This document shows, one piece after another, positions 8,461 to 16,691 of a DNA stretch of 48,687 nucleotides (within the stretch, counting starts at the first letter, position 1; the number at the start of each line of letters is the position of its first letter). Below the pieces are notes generated by a model. That model searched no databases, was not told the origin of the DNA, and saw only the letters and a list, made by a program, of their open reading frames with translations. The position numbers and the translations under genes were made by a program. Origin of the DNA: Cyanobacteria bacterium SZAS LIN-3 (GTDB lineage: Bacteria; Cyanobacteriota; Vampirovibrionia; Obscuribacterales; Obscuribacteraceae); NCBI GenBank assembly GCA_018266215.1, contig JAFEAV010000050.1, forward strand, positions 1 to 48,687. The letters are read 5' to 3'.

Positions 8461-10460
8461 ATGTGGGTCCCCAGAAATACCAGAAGGATCATGGTCAAAA
8501 ACACATACAGGAGGTGGATGTGAATGCTGCCGGTTTGCATGCGCGCAAGTGAGCTGGAGAGCCAGTTGAGGACCTGCATAGCCGGTTTGTATAGATTGGT
8601 CTCAACAATCGGCGTCATATTGGTGGCCACTTTTACCGATTCTGGGAAATGCCTTCTGTCCTTGCCGGTAATCTCGGTGGTGACACGCAATTGCAGTACC
8701 TGCGAGAAAATTCGACCGATGGGATGCGAGAAGCTGGAGCCTGTTTCCTCCGCCCGGGCCGACGTCGGTCCGAAGCCGCAGTCCCAGGTGATGTAACTGC
8801 GAATGTCGGCGGATTTGCGACCGAGCACAAAGAGATAGACCAGGGCCACGGTCAGTGCTCCTATCAGCGACAGCTCGCCCTGCGGCAGCGGGAAAAGCTG
8901 CGAGCCGACAAGGCCCGGATGATGCGTCAGTTGTGTCAGGGCCGGGGTGAGATAGTCCAGGACTATGGGCACCGATGTGCCAATCGTGAAGCAGGCACAG
9001 GCGAGCAGTATCTGGCTGAAAATCAGGCCGTCCGGGTTGTGGTCTTTGGATTCCTTGGCGCGGGAAGCCGCCGCCGACCGGGGGCGCCCCAGGAAGGCAA
9101 TACCGACGGCCTTGGTGTAGGCGGCCAGGGACAGGGCGCCTACGAAGGCCAGGGTGCCGACCATGCCCATGGCGACGGCGCGCTCAATCAAGGGCGCGTG
9201 TTCGAACGACAGGCGGAAGAACGACTGATAAAGCAGCCACTTGCTGGCAAATCCATTTAAGGGCGGCATGGCGCAGATGGAAACGGCGCCGACGAAAAAG
9301 CAGAGCATGGTCCAGGGCATGGCTTTGGCAATGCCGCCCAGGAGCGCCAGATCGCGGGTGTGCACCGAGCGCTCGACCGAGGAAGCGCCCAGGAAGAGCA
9401 GAGCTTTGAAGATGGCGTGGTTGATGATGTGAAAGAGGGCCGCGGCCGTGGCCACATCCTGGACCATGGTCAGGCCCCGGGCTCCGGCCAGCATGGACAG
9501 TCCGATAGCCATCAAGATCAGGCCCATGTTTTCCACTGAGCTGTAAGCGAGAATGCGCTTGAGGTCGCGCTCCATCAGGGCGAAGAGCACGCCCCAGACG
9601 GCGGAAATCGTGCCCAGGGCGATTGCGATACAGGCGATAGTGACGCTGGTACAGTGCCCGCAGACAAGCAGGCGTAGAAGGACAAGCATGGCCAGTTTGC
9701 TCATGATTCCGCACATCAGCACCGAGGTCGGGGCCGGGACTTCAGGATATGAGTAGGGCAGCCAGACGTGCATGGGCCAGATGCCGGCCTTGGTGCAGAC
9801 GCCGAGCAGCACAAGTACGGCCGCCGGTATAGTGTGATGATTGTCAAAATGCCAGTCGGAGAGGTTCCAGCTGCCGGTCAACTGATGCATCCAGAGGAAG
9901 GCGGCGGTGAAGAAAGCTGTGGAGGTGCGTGTGGCGGCCAGATAGACGAAGGCTGCGTGCTGTACCCGGTGTTTGACGTGGTCCGAGGCCAGCAGGGCAA
10001 CGCAGGCCAGGCTCATCACTTCCCAGAAGACCAGGAAGCAGATGCCGTTTTCACTGATGATCACGTAGAGCAGGCCAATCAGGAAGATAAAGCTCAGCTT
10101 CCAGTAATGGTTGCGTCTGCCCTGTCCGCCCAGCTGGGCAGTGTAGCTGGGGCTGGCGATGGCCGAGGCTGAGCCGAGCAGACCGAGGAGACTTAAAAAG
10201 GGAACGCTGAGCTGGTCTATGCGGCAATCGGCGCGGGTCAGACCAAACTTTATCCAGTGGAGCAGGTTGAAATGTTCGGGGCTGTTCCAGGCTACCGCGG
10301 CTCCGGCTATTGTCAGGAGACTGCCCGCCAGCATTATAAAAGCCATCAGGCGATCATTTGTCTTGTCTCCCAGAAGGAAAGGCAATGCCAGGCCGGCGAT
10401 CCAGAGACTGCTCGCGAGCAGGACCAGGTTGGCGGCGGTCAATTGTAACGAGTCGGTCAA
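8457..10460 (-). CDS. Antiporter-like membrane subunit (HyfB/NuoL-like), first gene of the operon
   Basis: A 667-residue polytopic protein matching HyfB/HycC, the NuoL-related subunit. The core antiporter module spans about residues 100-420, with FLVFWEVMSLACVALL, GVCTKAGIWPMHVWLPYSYPEVPAP and LAYSSVENMGL. The extra C-terminal part has ITWDCGFGP and a final helix (LLYVFLTMILLVFLG), as in HyfB. The start is TTG at 10460, with a GAGAG run about five bases upstream; no ATG or GTG is in frame nearby. It leads the minus-strand operon. No HyfD-like gene follows, so the membrane arm has two antiporter-like subunits (this one and HyfF-like). Confidence 0.9.
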   Translation of the reverse strand: MTDSLQLTAANLVLLASSLWIAGLALPFLLGDKTNDRLMAFIMLAGSLLTIAGAAVAWNSPEHFNLLHWIKFGLTRADCRIDQLSVPFLSLLGLLGSASAIASPSYTAQLGGQGRRNHYWKLSFIFLIGLLYVIISENGICFLVFWEVMSLACVALLASDHVKHRVQHAAFVYLAATRTSTAFFTAAFLWMHQLTGSWNLSDWHFDNHHTIPAAVLVLLGVCTKAGIWPMHVWLPYSYPEVPAPTSVLMCGIMSKLAMLVLLRLLVCGHCTSVTIACIAIALGTISAVWGVLFALMERDLKRILAYSSVENMGLILMAIGLSMLAGARGLTMVQDVATAAALFHIINHAIFKALLFLGASSVERSVHTRDLALLGGIAKAMPWTMLCFFVGAVSICAMPPLNGFASKWLLYQSFFRLSFEHAPLIERAVAMGMVGTLAFVGALSLAAYTKAVGIAFLGRPRSAAASRAKESKDHNPDGLIFSQILLACACFTIGTSVPIVLDYLTPALTQLTHHPGLVGSQLFPLPQGELSLIGALTVALVYLFVLGRKSADIRSYITWDCGFGPTSARAEETGSSFSHPIGRIFSQVLQLRVTTEITGKDRRHFPESVKVATNMTPIVETNLYKPAMQVLNWLSSSLARMQTGSIHIHLLYVFLTMILLVFLGTHI

Positions 10461-10697
10461 AGAGGCTCTCTTCAGGAAGATTCCAGCACAAACGCTATCA
10501 GGATATTATGATCCGAATGTGATCAAAACTTCTAATCTGTTCATCGGGTAAATACATAACTACATTCTTCTTGCGATCACAAGCTCGTCACTTTTCCCTG
10601 TTAGGTTTCAAGCTAGGCACGCCGGCCTTTGACGAGCCTCCAAGATTTTGCAAGCGGTTAATTTTGGACCGCACTTCTATTCAGGACCTCATGCTCC
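10461..10697. promoter_or_regulatory. Divergent promoter region between the Ehr-like operon and sulP
   Basis: This 237-base, comparatively AT-rich gap separates two divergent transcription units, so both promoters must lie here or further out. A short perfect inverted repeat, TGATC at 10509-10513 and GATCA at 10521-10525 with a 7-base spacer, could be an operator. I see no strong -35/-10 pair on either strand. Shared regulation of the complex and the transporter is inferred from layout only. Confidence 0.4.
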
Positions 10698-12368
10698 ATG
10701 TCTAATCCCGGCTCAACCCTTCCTTTTTCCGGTCAACTGCAATACGGCCTTCCAAAAGATGGTATCGCCGGACTGAAGGAAAACTGGAAGCAGGACATTG
10801 TTTCCGGCTTCATTCTATTTCTCATAGCCCTGCCCCTCAGCCTCGCCATCGCCATCGCCTCCGGTATGCCTCCCATGGCCGGCATTTTCGCCGCTATTAT
10901 CGGTGGGCTGGTGGTCTCTCAGTTGAGTGGCTCTTTCGTCACTATTAACGGCCCGGCAGCCGGTCTGATTGTAGTTGTTGTGCATGCGGTGGATAAACTC
11001 GGTGGTGGCAGTGAGGGCTATCACGGCACGCTGGCGGTGATTGTTATATCCGGTGTTTTGCTCCTGATCATGGGGCTTTGCAAAGCCGGGGAGTTGAGCA
11101 AGTTTTTTCCTTCTTCGGTTGTCCACGGCATGCTGGCGTCGATAGGCATCACCATCATGCTCAAGCAGTTTCCCCATATGCTCGGCGTCGCTCCCCCGGC
11201 TAAAGAGCCCGTCGAGCTGCTTGTGGCCACCCCTTTTACCGTCACCCATTTAAATCCGGAAATTGCCGTTATCGGTGGGGTCTCACTCCTTATATTGATC
11301 GCCCTGACTTTCGTCAAAAAGGGCATCATTAAAAAAGTGCCGCCGCCTATCATCGTTGTAATGGTGGCTTGCCTTATCGGTGCTGTTATACACATCAATC
11401 AGGCGCATTCCTACGTGGCCTTCGGGCAGGTTTTCGACATTGTTCCAAAAAAGTTGCTGGTGCAACTGCCTACCAATTTCGCTTCATCATTCAGCGGTCC
11501 TGATTGGGCGGCCATCGCCAAAGATGGCTTCTGGGCCTGTGTTCTGTCGGTCACGCTTGTACAGGGTATAGAAACAGTTCTGAGCTGTTCCGCTGTCGAC
11601 AAACTGGATCCCTTTAAGCGTCAGGCCAATACCAGCCGTGACCTGGCAGCAGTCGGTCTGGGAACGGTCGTTTCCGGCATGATAGGCGGCTTGCCGATGA
11701 TCGCTGAGATTGTCAGAAGCACGGCCAATATAGCAAATGGTGCCAGGACGCGCTGGTCTAATTTCTTCCACGGCCTCTTCATTTTGATCTTTGTTTCCTG
11801 CTTCGCCGCCCTCGTCAATAACATTCCGATGGCTTCCCTGGCCGCCCTTCTCTGTTTCACCGGCTACCGCCTGGCCTCACCCAGGGTCTTCAAAGAAGCC
11901 TACGAGATTGGCTGGGAGCAACTGCTGGTCTTTTGCACAACAACGATCACTGCCCTTTTTACCGACTTGCTCATTGGTGTGGCCGCCGGTGTGGCCGTCA
12001 AATTTTTGCTCCATCTGTTGCGAGGAGTGCCTGTCGGTCAGCTTTTTAATCCCGATGTCACAGTAACCGAGGAAGGCGAAAATACTGTGCGGGTGGCGAT
12101 TGCCAGATCAGCGGTTTTTTCCAACTTTCTGGCCATCAAAAAGCATCTCGACAAGATCGCGCCCGGCAAGAATGTCATTTTCGATCTCAGTCGCGCCTCA
12201 TTTGTCGATCACAGCGTGATGGAACACTTGCATGACTTCGAGCGTAATTATAAAAACGCCGGCGGTCAGTGCCAGGTCACCGGTCTGGAATTGCACAATC
12301 CCGTCTCGCATCATCCCATGGCCTCTCGCCGCCTGAAGGGGGAAACTTCAATGGCCGGAGCTAAATAG
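10698..12368 (+). CDS. SulP family anion transporter (SLC26-like, possible bicarbonate or sulfate carrier)
   Basis: A 556-residue membrane protein of the SulP/SLC26 family. N-terminal motifs are typical: DIVSGFILFLIALPLSLAIA, ASGMPPMAGIFAAIIGG and the GPAAGL segment. About 12 membrane helices run to roughly residue 440. A C-terminal cytoplasmic STAS-like domain follows, with VIFDLSRASFVDHSVMEHL. The family carries sulfate, bicarbonate or dicarboxylates, often with Na+ or H+; the sequence alone does not settle the substrate. An AGGA motif lies about a dozen bases before the ATG. It is transcribed away from the hydrogenase-like operon. The response regulator gene starts 28-37 bases downstream. 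Confidence 0.9.
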   Translation: MSNPGSTLPFSGQLQYGLPKDGIAGLKENWKQDIVSGFILFLIALPLSLAIAIASGMPPMAGIFAAIIGGLVVSQLSGSFVTINGPAAGLIVVVVHAVDKLGGGSEGYHGTLAVIVISGVLLLIMGLCKAGELSKFFPSSVVHGMLASIGITIMLKQFPHMLGVAPPAKEPVELLVATPFTVTHLNPEIAVIGGVSLLILIALTFVKKGIIKKVPPPIIVVMVACLIGAVIHINQAHSYVAFGQVFDIVPKKLLVQLPTNFASSFSGPDWAAIAKDGFWACVLSVTLVQGIETVLSCSAVDKLDPFKRQANTSRDLAAVGLGTVVSGMIGGLPMIAEIVRSTANIANGARTRWSNFFHGLFILIFVSCFAALVNNIPMASLAALLCFTGYRLASPRVFKEAYEIGWEQLLVFCTTTITALFTDLLIGVAAGVAVKFLLHLLRGVPVGQLFNPDVTVTEEGENTVRVAIARSAVFSNFLAIKKHLDKIAPGKNVIFDLSRASFVDHSVMEHLHDFERNYKNAGGQCQVTGLELHNPVSHHPMASRRLKGETSMAGAK

Positions 12369-12392
12369 CAGCCGTTGGCAGGGCTATGCGCC

Positions 12393-12398
12393 TATAAT
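12393..12398 (+). promoter_or_regulatory. Possible -10 box overlapping the response regulator start
   Basis: A perfect TATAAT overlaps the first possible ATG (12397) of the response regulator. If used, transcription would start near 12404-12406, at the second ATG, giving a leaderless mRNA. No -35 element lies at the usual distance: TTGGCA at 12375-12380 is only 12 bases upstream. It may be chance. Confidence 0.3.
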
Positions 12399-12405
12399 GG
12401 GACTG

Positions 12406-13092
12406 ATGGCCAAAATACTTATTGTTGAAGATGAATCCGACCTGGCTCAGCTTGTAAAGAACTGGCTGGCACGGGACCACCATCTTGTTGAGACCGCCGA
12501 CGACGGTCTGGACGCGCTCATCCGCATGGAAACCAATAAGTATGATGTGGTCATACTGGACATCATGCTGCCCTCGCTAAACGGCATGGAAATCTGCCGC
12601 CGCTATCGCAAGGGTGGCGGTTCAGCCGGCATCATCATGCTCACGGCCAAGGGGCATGTGGATGACAAAGAGTCGGGACTGGACGCCGGTGCCGATGATT
12701 ACATGACCAAGCCCTTCCAGCTCAAGGAGCTGGCCGCCAGGGTGCGCGCCGTATTGCGGCGTAATCACGGTCAGACCATGGATGTCCTCAAGTTTCGGGA
12801 TCTTGAAATCGATACGCACGAATTTAAGGTGACTAAAGACGGCCAGGAAGTGCATCTTTTGCCCAAGGAATTTCGCCTGCTGGAATTTTTTGTCCGCCAT
12901 CCGCACCAGGTCTTTTCCGCTGAGGAGATTCTGGCCTCGGTCTGGGAATCGGACACCGAGGCTCTACTCGACACAGTACGCGGGCACATCACCCGCCTGC
13001 GCAAAAAGCTCGACACCGCCGGTCGCGTCTCAATAATTGCCACCGTATATGGTGTGGGCTATAAGTTGGGAGAGGAGATGGGTGCCAAGTAA
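12406..13092 (+). CDS. OmpR/PhoB-type response regulator
   Basis: The protein has an N-terminal receiver domain (residues 1-120) and a C-terminal winged-helix DNA-binding domain. Counting from ATG 12406 (MAKILIVEDE), the acidic pocket is E8-D9, the phosphorylated aspartate is D52 (ILDIMLP) and the conserved lysine is K102 (TKPF). The C-terminus has LLPKEFRLLEFFVRHP and VRGHITRLRKKL, typical of the OmpR DNA-binding domain. I prefer ATG 12406 over 12397 because the receiver core begins immediately and GGGA lies five bases upstream. It overlaps the histidine kinase gene by 11 bases and is its obvious partner. Target genes are unknown; sulP lies just upstream. Confidence 0.93.
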   Translation: MAKILIVEDESDLAQLVKNWLARDHHLVETADDGLDALIRMETNKYDVVILDIMLPSLNGMEICRRYRKGGGSAGIIMLTAKGHVDDKESGLDAGADDYMTKPFQLKELAARVRAVLRRNHGQTMDVLKFRDLEIDTHEFKVTKDGQEVHLLPKEFRLLEFFVRHPHQVFSAEEILASVWESDTEALLDTVRGHITRLRKKLDTAGRVSIIATVYGVGYKLGEEMGAK

Positions 13093-14326
13093 CTTACGCG
13101 GGCGTCTGACCGTTCAGTTTGTGCTGCTTTTCGTCCTGCTCTACTTCTCCGGTGGCGCCGTCGCTATTTTTGTATTTGCCAACCAGCTCGATGCCTCCCT
13201 GGACGAATCCTTGCAGGACCTGGCTAATCAGATTTTGCCGGCGGTTGATTTCGGCAGCGGCGCGCCCAGCCTCAAGCGCTGGGCAAATCGGGCCGAGGCC
13301 CGGCACGATAAGCTGCTCTCCACCGTGCAGGTCTTTGATCGTGGCGGGACCATTCTGGAAGAATTTGGGCCGGACGGACACAGGCATCTGGTGCGAGGTA
13401 CGGCTATTGTCGATGACAGCGCCCACGACGCCAATCCGGTCAGTGTCCGCTCTCGCTATATTGAAGTGGTTGAGGGCGGCAACAAAACCGGATATCTGCA
13501 GGTGCAGGTATCGACCGTGCAGCGGGATGACGCCCTCAAACAAATTGTTTTGATTATGGTCACGCTCAGTCCTTTCCTGGCTCTGGCCGTCGCCCTGTGT
13601 GGCTCCTGGTTTTCGGGTAACGCTACTCGACCGGTGGAAGAAACGCTTGATCTTTTGCGCCAGTTTGTCGTCGACGCCGCCCACGAGATCAATACGCCTA
13701 TCACCGTGATTGACGCATCGGTCCAGACACTGGAAGAAACCTTTGCCGAGCAAAATCTCAAGGACGATATTCTGCCCATCATTACCCGCGCCAGTGGCCG
13801 TATGCGGGCTCTTGGTGAAAGTTTGATTGTTCTCTCCCGCATGGAGTCCCCCGAGTATCAGTTTTCGGTCAGTAAGCTCAAGCTCGCTGATATGGTGGCG
13901 CCGGTGGTGGCGGAGTGCGAGCAAGTCGCAAAGCATAAAAGACAGTCTCTGGTCATTGATCAAATTCCCGACGTCTATCTGATGGGGCACAGTGAGTCGC
14001 TGGAGCGCATGTTGCTCAATTTGCTTGCCAATGCCGTGCGCTACACCGATGATGGTGGCACTGTCTCTTTGCATTTTGAGGTGGAGGGCGATCGTTTGCG
14101 CATCATCGTTGAAGATACAGGCATTGGTATCCCCAGGGAAAGTCTGGCCCATGTGTTCGAGCGCTTCTATCGGGTAGACAAGTCGCGTTCGCGCGATATG
14201 GGCGGCTTCGGCCTGGGTCTGTCGATCGTCAAATCCATTGTCGACAGACACAATGCGACGATTTCGGTTGAATCACAGGTGGGCAAGGGCAGCAAATTTA
14301 TTGTCGAATTGCAATTGACGGGTTAG
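13082..14326 (+). CDS. Membrane sensor histidine kinase
   Basis: A 414-residue sensor kinase. I chose GTG 13082 because GGAGAGGAG lies just upstream and the first membrane helix (VQFVLLFVLLYFSGGAVAIFVF) follows at once. A periplasmic domain of about 120 residues sits between this helix and a second one (around 155-176). The phosphorylated histidine is H201 in FVVDAAHEINTPITVI. The ATPase domain has the N box (NLLANAVRYTDDGG), G1 (VEDTGIGIP), the F box (ERFYRVDKSRS) and G2 (GGFGLGLSIVKS). The HAMP region is very short or absent. It pairs with the response regulator it overlaps. The signal sensed is unknown. Confidence 0.93.
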   Translation: MPSNLRGRLTVQFVLLFVLLYFSGGAVAIFVFANQLDASLDESLQDLANQILPAVDFGSGAPSLKRWANRAEARHDKLLSTVQVFDRGGTILEEFGPDGHRHLVRGTAIVDDSAHDANPVSVRSRYIEVVEGGNKTGYLQVQVSTVQRDDALKQIVLIMVTLSPFLALAVALCGSWFSGNATRPVEETLDLLRQFVVDAAHEINTPITVIDASVQTLEETFAEQNLKDDILPIITRASGRMRALGESLIVLSRMESPEYQFSVSKLKLADMVAPVVAECEQVAKHKRQSLVIDQIPDVYLMGHSESLERMLLNLLANAVRYTDDGGTVSLHFEVEGDRLRIIVEDTGIGIPRESLAHVFERFYRVDKSRSRDMGGFGLGLSIVKSIVDRHNATISVESQVGKGSKFIVELQLTG

Positions 14327-14358
14327 ACTGGTCGAAGTCGGACTAAAAGGAATAACCT

Positions 14359-15093
14359 ATGCGCCTTTGGACCGTAACTCTTTTTGCGGCTGGCTTACTG
14401 ACTGCATTCAACTCCACCGGAGCAGCAGGGGCGGAGCCGCCCAAACCTGATGCTGCTTCCCTGAGAAAGATACGGCAACTCTATCAACTCGCCTGTCAGC
14501 AGCGCGCGCGCAACCATGTGCGCGAATCGATTGATACCTGCACTCGTATCCTGGCCATCGATCCACGCAATAGCGCTGCGCTTTCCCTGCGTGGGCGCGA
14601 TGAAGTGATGCTGGATCTCTGTCCGCAGGGACTTGCCGATTGCAAGCAGGCGCTCAAATACGAAAGCGGCGATATGTCGATATATGTCGGTGCGGCCGAG
14701 GCCTACATGTGCCTGCGTCGCGCGGCCGATGCCGCCGATATTTTGACCTTAGGGATGAAAACTGTGCCGCCAAAACAGGTCGATGACGAGATTTATCGCA
14801 TGCGTGGAGAGACTTATGAACTGCTCGGTAAACACGATCTGGCGGTAGCGGATCTGACAAAGGCGCAGAAAATTAAGCCCGAAAAACCCGACAACTGGTC
14901 GGCGCGCAGTAATATTTATTTTGCTATGGGTGAGTATGATAAGGCTGTGGCGGACGTCACAAATGCCATCAAGATCGCTCCTGGCAACTTGCGCCTTTAC
15001 GGTGCGCGGGCGCAGATCTATCGCAAAATGGGCAAAATTGATCTGGCGAAACGGGATGAGGTTAAGGCAAAAACGGGTGATCTCGATTTCTGA
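14359..15093 (+). CDS. Secreted TPR-repeat protein (first of a tandem pair)
   Basis: A 244-residue protein with a signal peptide (LWTVTLFAAGLLTAF ending near AGAEPP) followed by about five tetratricopeptide repeats. The repeats are recognisable by alternating patterns such as CTRILAIDPRNSAALSLRG and YDKAVADVTNAIKIAPGN. TPRs usually act as protein-binding scaffolds; no enzymatic motif is seen. AAAAGGA precedes the ATG. The next gene starts inside its last codons and encodes a similar protein, so the two probably arose by tandem duplication. Confidence 0.85.
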   Translation: MRLWTVTLFAAGLLTAFNSTGAAGAEPPKPDAASLRKIRQLYQLACQQRARNHVRESIDTCTRILAIDPRNSAALSLRGRDEVMLDLCPQGLADCKQALKYESGDMSIYVGAAEAYMCLRRAADAADILTLGMKTVPPKQVDDEIYRMRGETYELLGKHDLAVADLTKAQKIKPEKPDNWSARSNIYFAMGEYDKAVADVTNAIKIAPGNLRLYGARAQIYRKMGKIDLAKRDEVKAKTGDLDF

Positions 15094-15832
15094 TCTGTCT
15101 CGACGACTGTTAGCCCCAATACTTTCTGGTGCGTCTGCTCTGGTGGTGCTTGGCTGTGCAGTCGGGCCGACACTTGCCGCGCCGCGCAACCCCGACGTGG
15201 AGGTGGCGGAGATTCTCAATCGCGCCGCTGATCTGCAGGATCACAGCGCTCACCGTGCGGCTGTTGCCAGCTGTGACAGAGCGCTGCGACTGCGGCCCAA
15301 TTCCGCTCAGGCTTTTGATATTCGCGGTAAGTCCCTGGTCTGGCTCGGGCATACGACTGCCGGCTTGCAGGACATCAATCGGGCTATTAAATTGGACCCT
15401 GAAGTCTACATGTACTATCGCGACCGAGCTTACGCTTACGTTGACTTGAAACAGTTGCAACTGGCTATAGATGATCTGGCCAGGGCTCAGCTTTGTAAGA
15501 AAAAGCCCGAGGCCCACGAAGTGGCCAACAACATGAGAATGCGCGCCGAGCTTTTGACCCAGGTGCACAAATACAAAGATGCTCTGGTTGATTATGACAG
15601 GGCGCTCAAGCTTGAGCCGAGAATGGCCGACAACTGGATCAGCAGAGGTCATACTTATTTCCAGATGGGTGAGTATCAAAAGGCAGTCGACGATTACACC
15701 GCAGCGATCAAAATTGCTCCCAAGGACCTGCGAGTTTACGGCTATCGCGCCGGCGCCTACAAGAAGCTGGGGATGAAGGCTCAGGCCGCGGCCGATCTCA
15801 AAATGACCGACGCCGGCGCTCTCGATTTTTAG
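15077..15832 (+). CDS. Secreted TPR-repeat protein (second of a tandem pair)
   Basis: About 251 residues from GTG 15077, which overlaps the stop of the previous gene. An open frame reaches further upstream, but that part is simply the previous gene read in another frame. The N-terminus has a signal segment (LAPILSGASALVVLGC); its cysteine could be a lipoprotein site (VLGC). About five TPRs follow. The C-terminal half aligns closely with its upstream neighbour (MGEY-KAV-D-T-AIKIAP) and both proteins end in LDF. The stop codon overlaps that of the convergent DUF2071 gene. Confidence 0.83.
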   Translation: MISISDLSRRLLAPILSGASALVVLGCAVGPTLAAPRNPDVEVAEILNRAADLQDHSAHRAAVASCDRALRLRPNSAQAFDIRGKSLVWLGHTTAGLQDINRAIKLDPEVYMYYRDRAYAYVDLKQLQLAIDDLARAQLCKKKPEAHEVANNMRMRAELLTQVHKYKDALVDYDRALKLEPRMADNWISRGHTYFQMGEYQKAVDDYTAAIKIAPKDLRVYGYRAGAYKKLGMKAQAAADLKMTDAGALDF

Positions 15833-16566
15833 TTTCCTGCCGGTATATCTTCGTGCCTTATTTCGTGCCATTCGTGTTCAATGTCGCGCATAATCAGCGC
15901 GCAATCAAATTCTACCGAGCCCCGCGGCCACTTTGCCTCGTCGGTGTAAAAGGCTGAGTCGGTCCTTTCCATGGACACGGGCCTGGCCAGCCACTCCCTG
16001 GTTACAAGCTCCATGCCTTCTAGCTTTTGCCCGTCTCCGGTGCAGTTAAAGCCGCAGGCCCCCGCGGCAAAAAATGCTCGCGCTTCTTCAAAATTTGCGA
16101 AGGCCTGTGACGTGAATGCGTCGCCGATACTGTCTTGACCCTTCACGTGGGCGTCGGCGTGGTGCTGCTGAGTTTTTGCCTGCAATTCAGTATTGAGGCC
16201 GTCATCGTCTACATCAAACTGTGCTGGTAAATGTGCACCCGGGAAGAGCCTGCCTCCGCCCAGGGCATTGAGCGGTTGATTTGTATCCCGGCGCCAGATG
16301 TAGACTGCGCTTCGGTCTTGACCGTCTTTATCCGCATAGGTGACGGCGATGCGGTGTGCCATGTTTTCTGAATTTATGCCTACTGCCTGGGGCAGTCCTT
16401 TGATGCGTATATGCTCCAGGCGAATCAAGCAAATGCCCACTATTGCCGATCCTCTGTGTTCAAGGACTTTTAGCGGAGTGGGAATAAGGCTCTGCGCCAC
16501 TTGGGGATCCGCTCGAAAGTTGACGAGCAGTCGGCGTTTGATTGTCCCTTGAAGAATTGGCAGCAC
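15829..16566 (-). CDS. DUF2071 family protein
   Basis: A 245-residue soluble protein. The start (ILQGTIKRRLLVNFRADP, then VAQSLIPTPLKVLEHRGSAIVGICL) matches the DUF2071 family, which has an acetoacetate-decarboxylase-like fold. An AVYIWRRDTN segment and a gap before GRLFPGAHLPAQF also fit. The biochemical role of the family is unknown. The gene is convergent with the TPR gene, their stop codons overlapping by four bases, and divergent from dapB with about 125 bases between. Confidence 0.8.
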   Translation of the reverse strand: MLPILQGTIKRRLLVNFRADPQVAQSLIPTPLKVLEHRGSAIVGICLIRLEHIRIKGLPQAVGINSENMAHRIAVTYADKDGQDRSAVYIWRRDTNQPLNALGGGRLFPGAHLPAQFDVDDDGLNTELQAKTQQHHADAHVKGQDSIGDAFTSQAFANFEEARAFFAAGACGFNCTGDGQKLEGMELVTREWLARPVSMERTDSAFYTDEAKWPRGSVEFDCALIMRDIEHEWHEIRHEDIPAGN

Positions 16567-16691
16567 TGCGGCTCTCCTGCCGGTAATTCGATTGATGGTC
16601 CAAGCTTGAAGTAATTACTAATGAATAGTATCTGATTGCGGCCGTCCTGTATTATGGGCCACCTGGAAAACACAGATTCAAGGTGGTACTC

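Noticed and set aside
3914..10460. Calling the operon a functional NiFe hydrogenase 4 or formate hydrogenlyase
   Set aside because: Both pairs of NiFe-ligating cysteines are missing, no C-terminal processing extension exists and no maturation genes are near.
3042..10460. Calling the operon respiratory complex I
   Set aside because: The small subunit has CxxC spacing, the large subunit has the group 4 IEPGHFRF segment, and nuoA, nuoJ and nuoEFG are absent.
13094..14251. 385-codon open frame antisense to the histidine kinase
   Set aside because: It mirrors a kinase with all its motifs and has no family pattern, signal or ribosome site of its own. GC-rich third positions make such shadows common.
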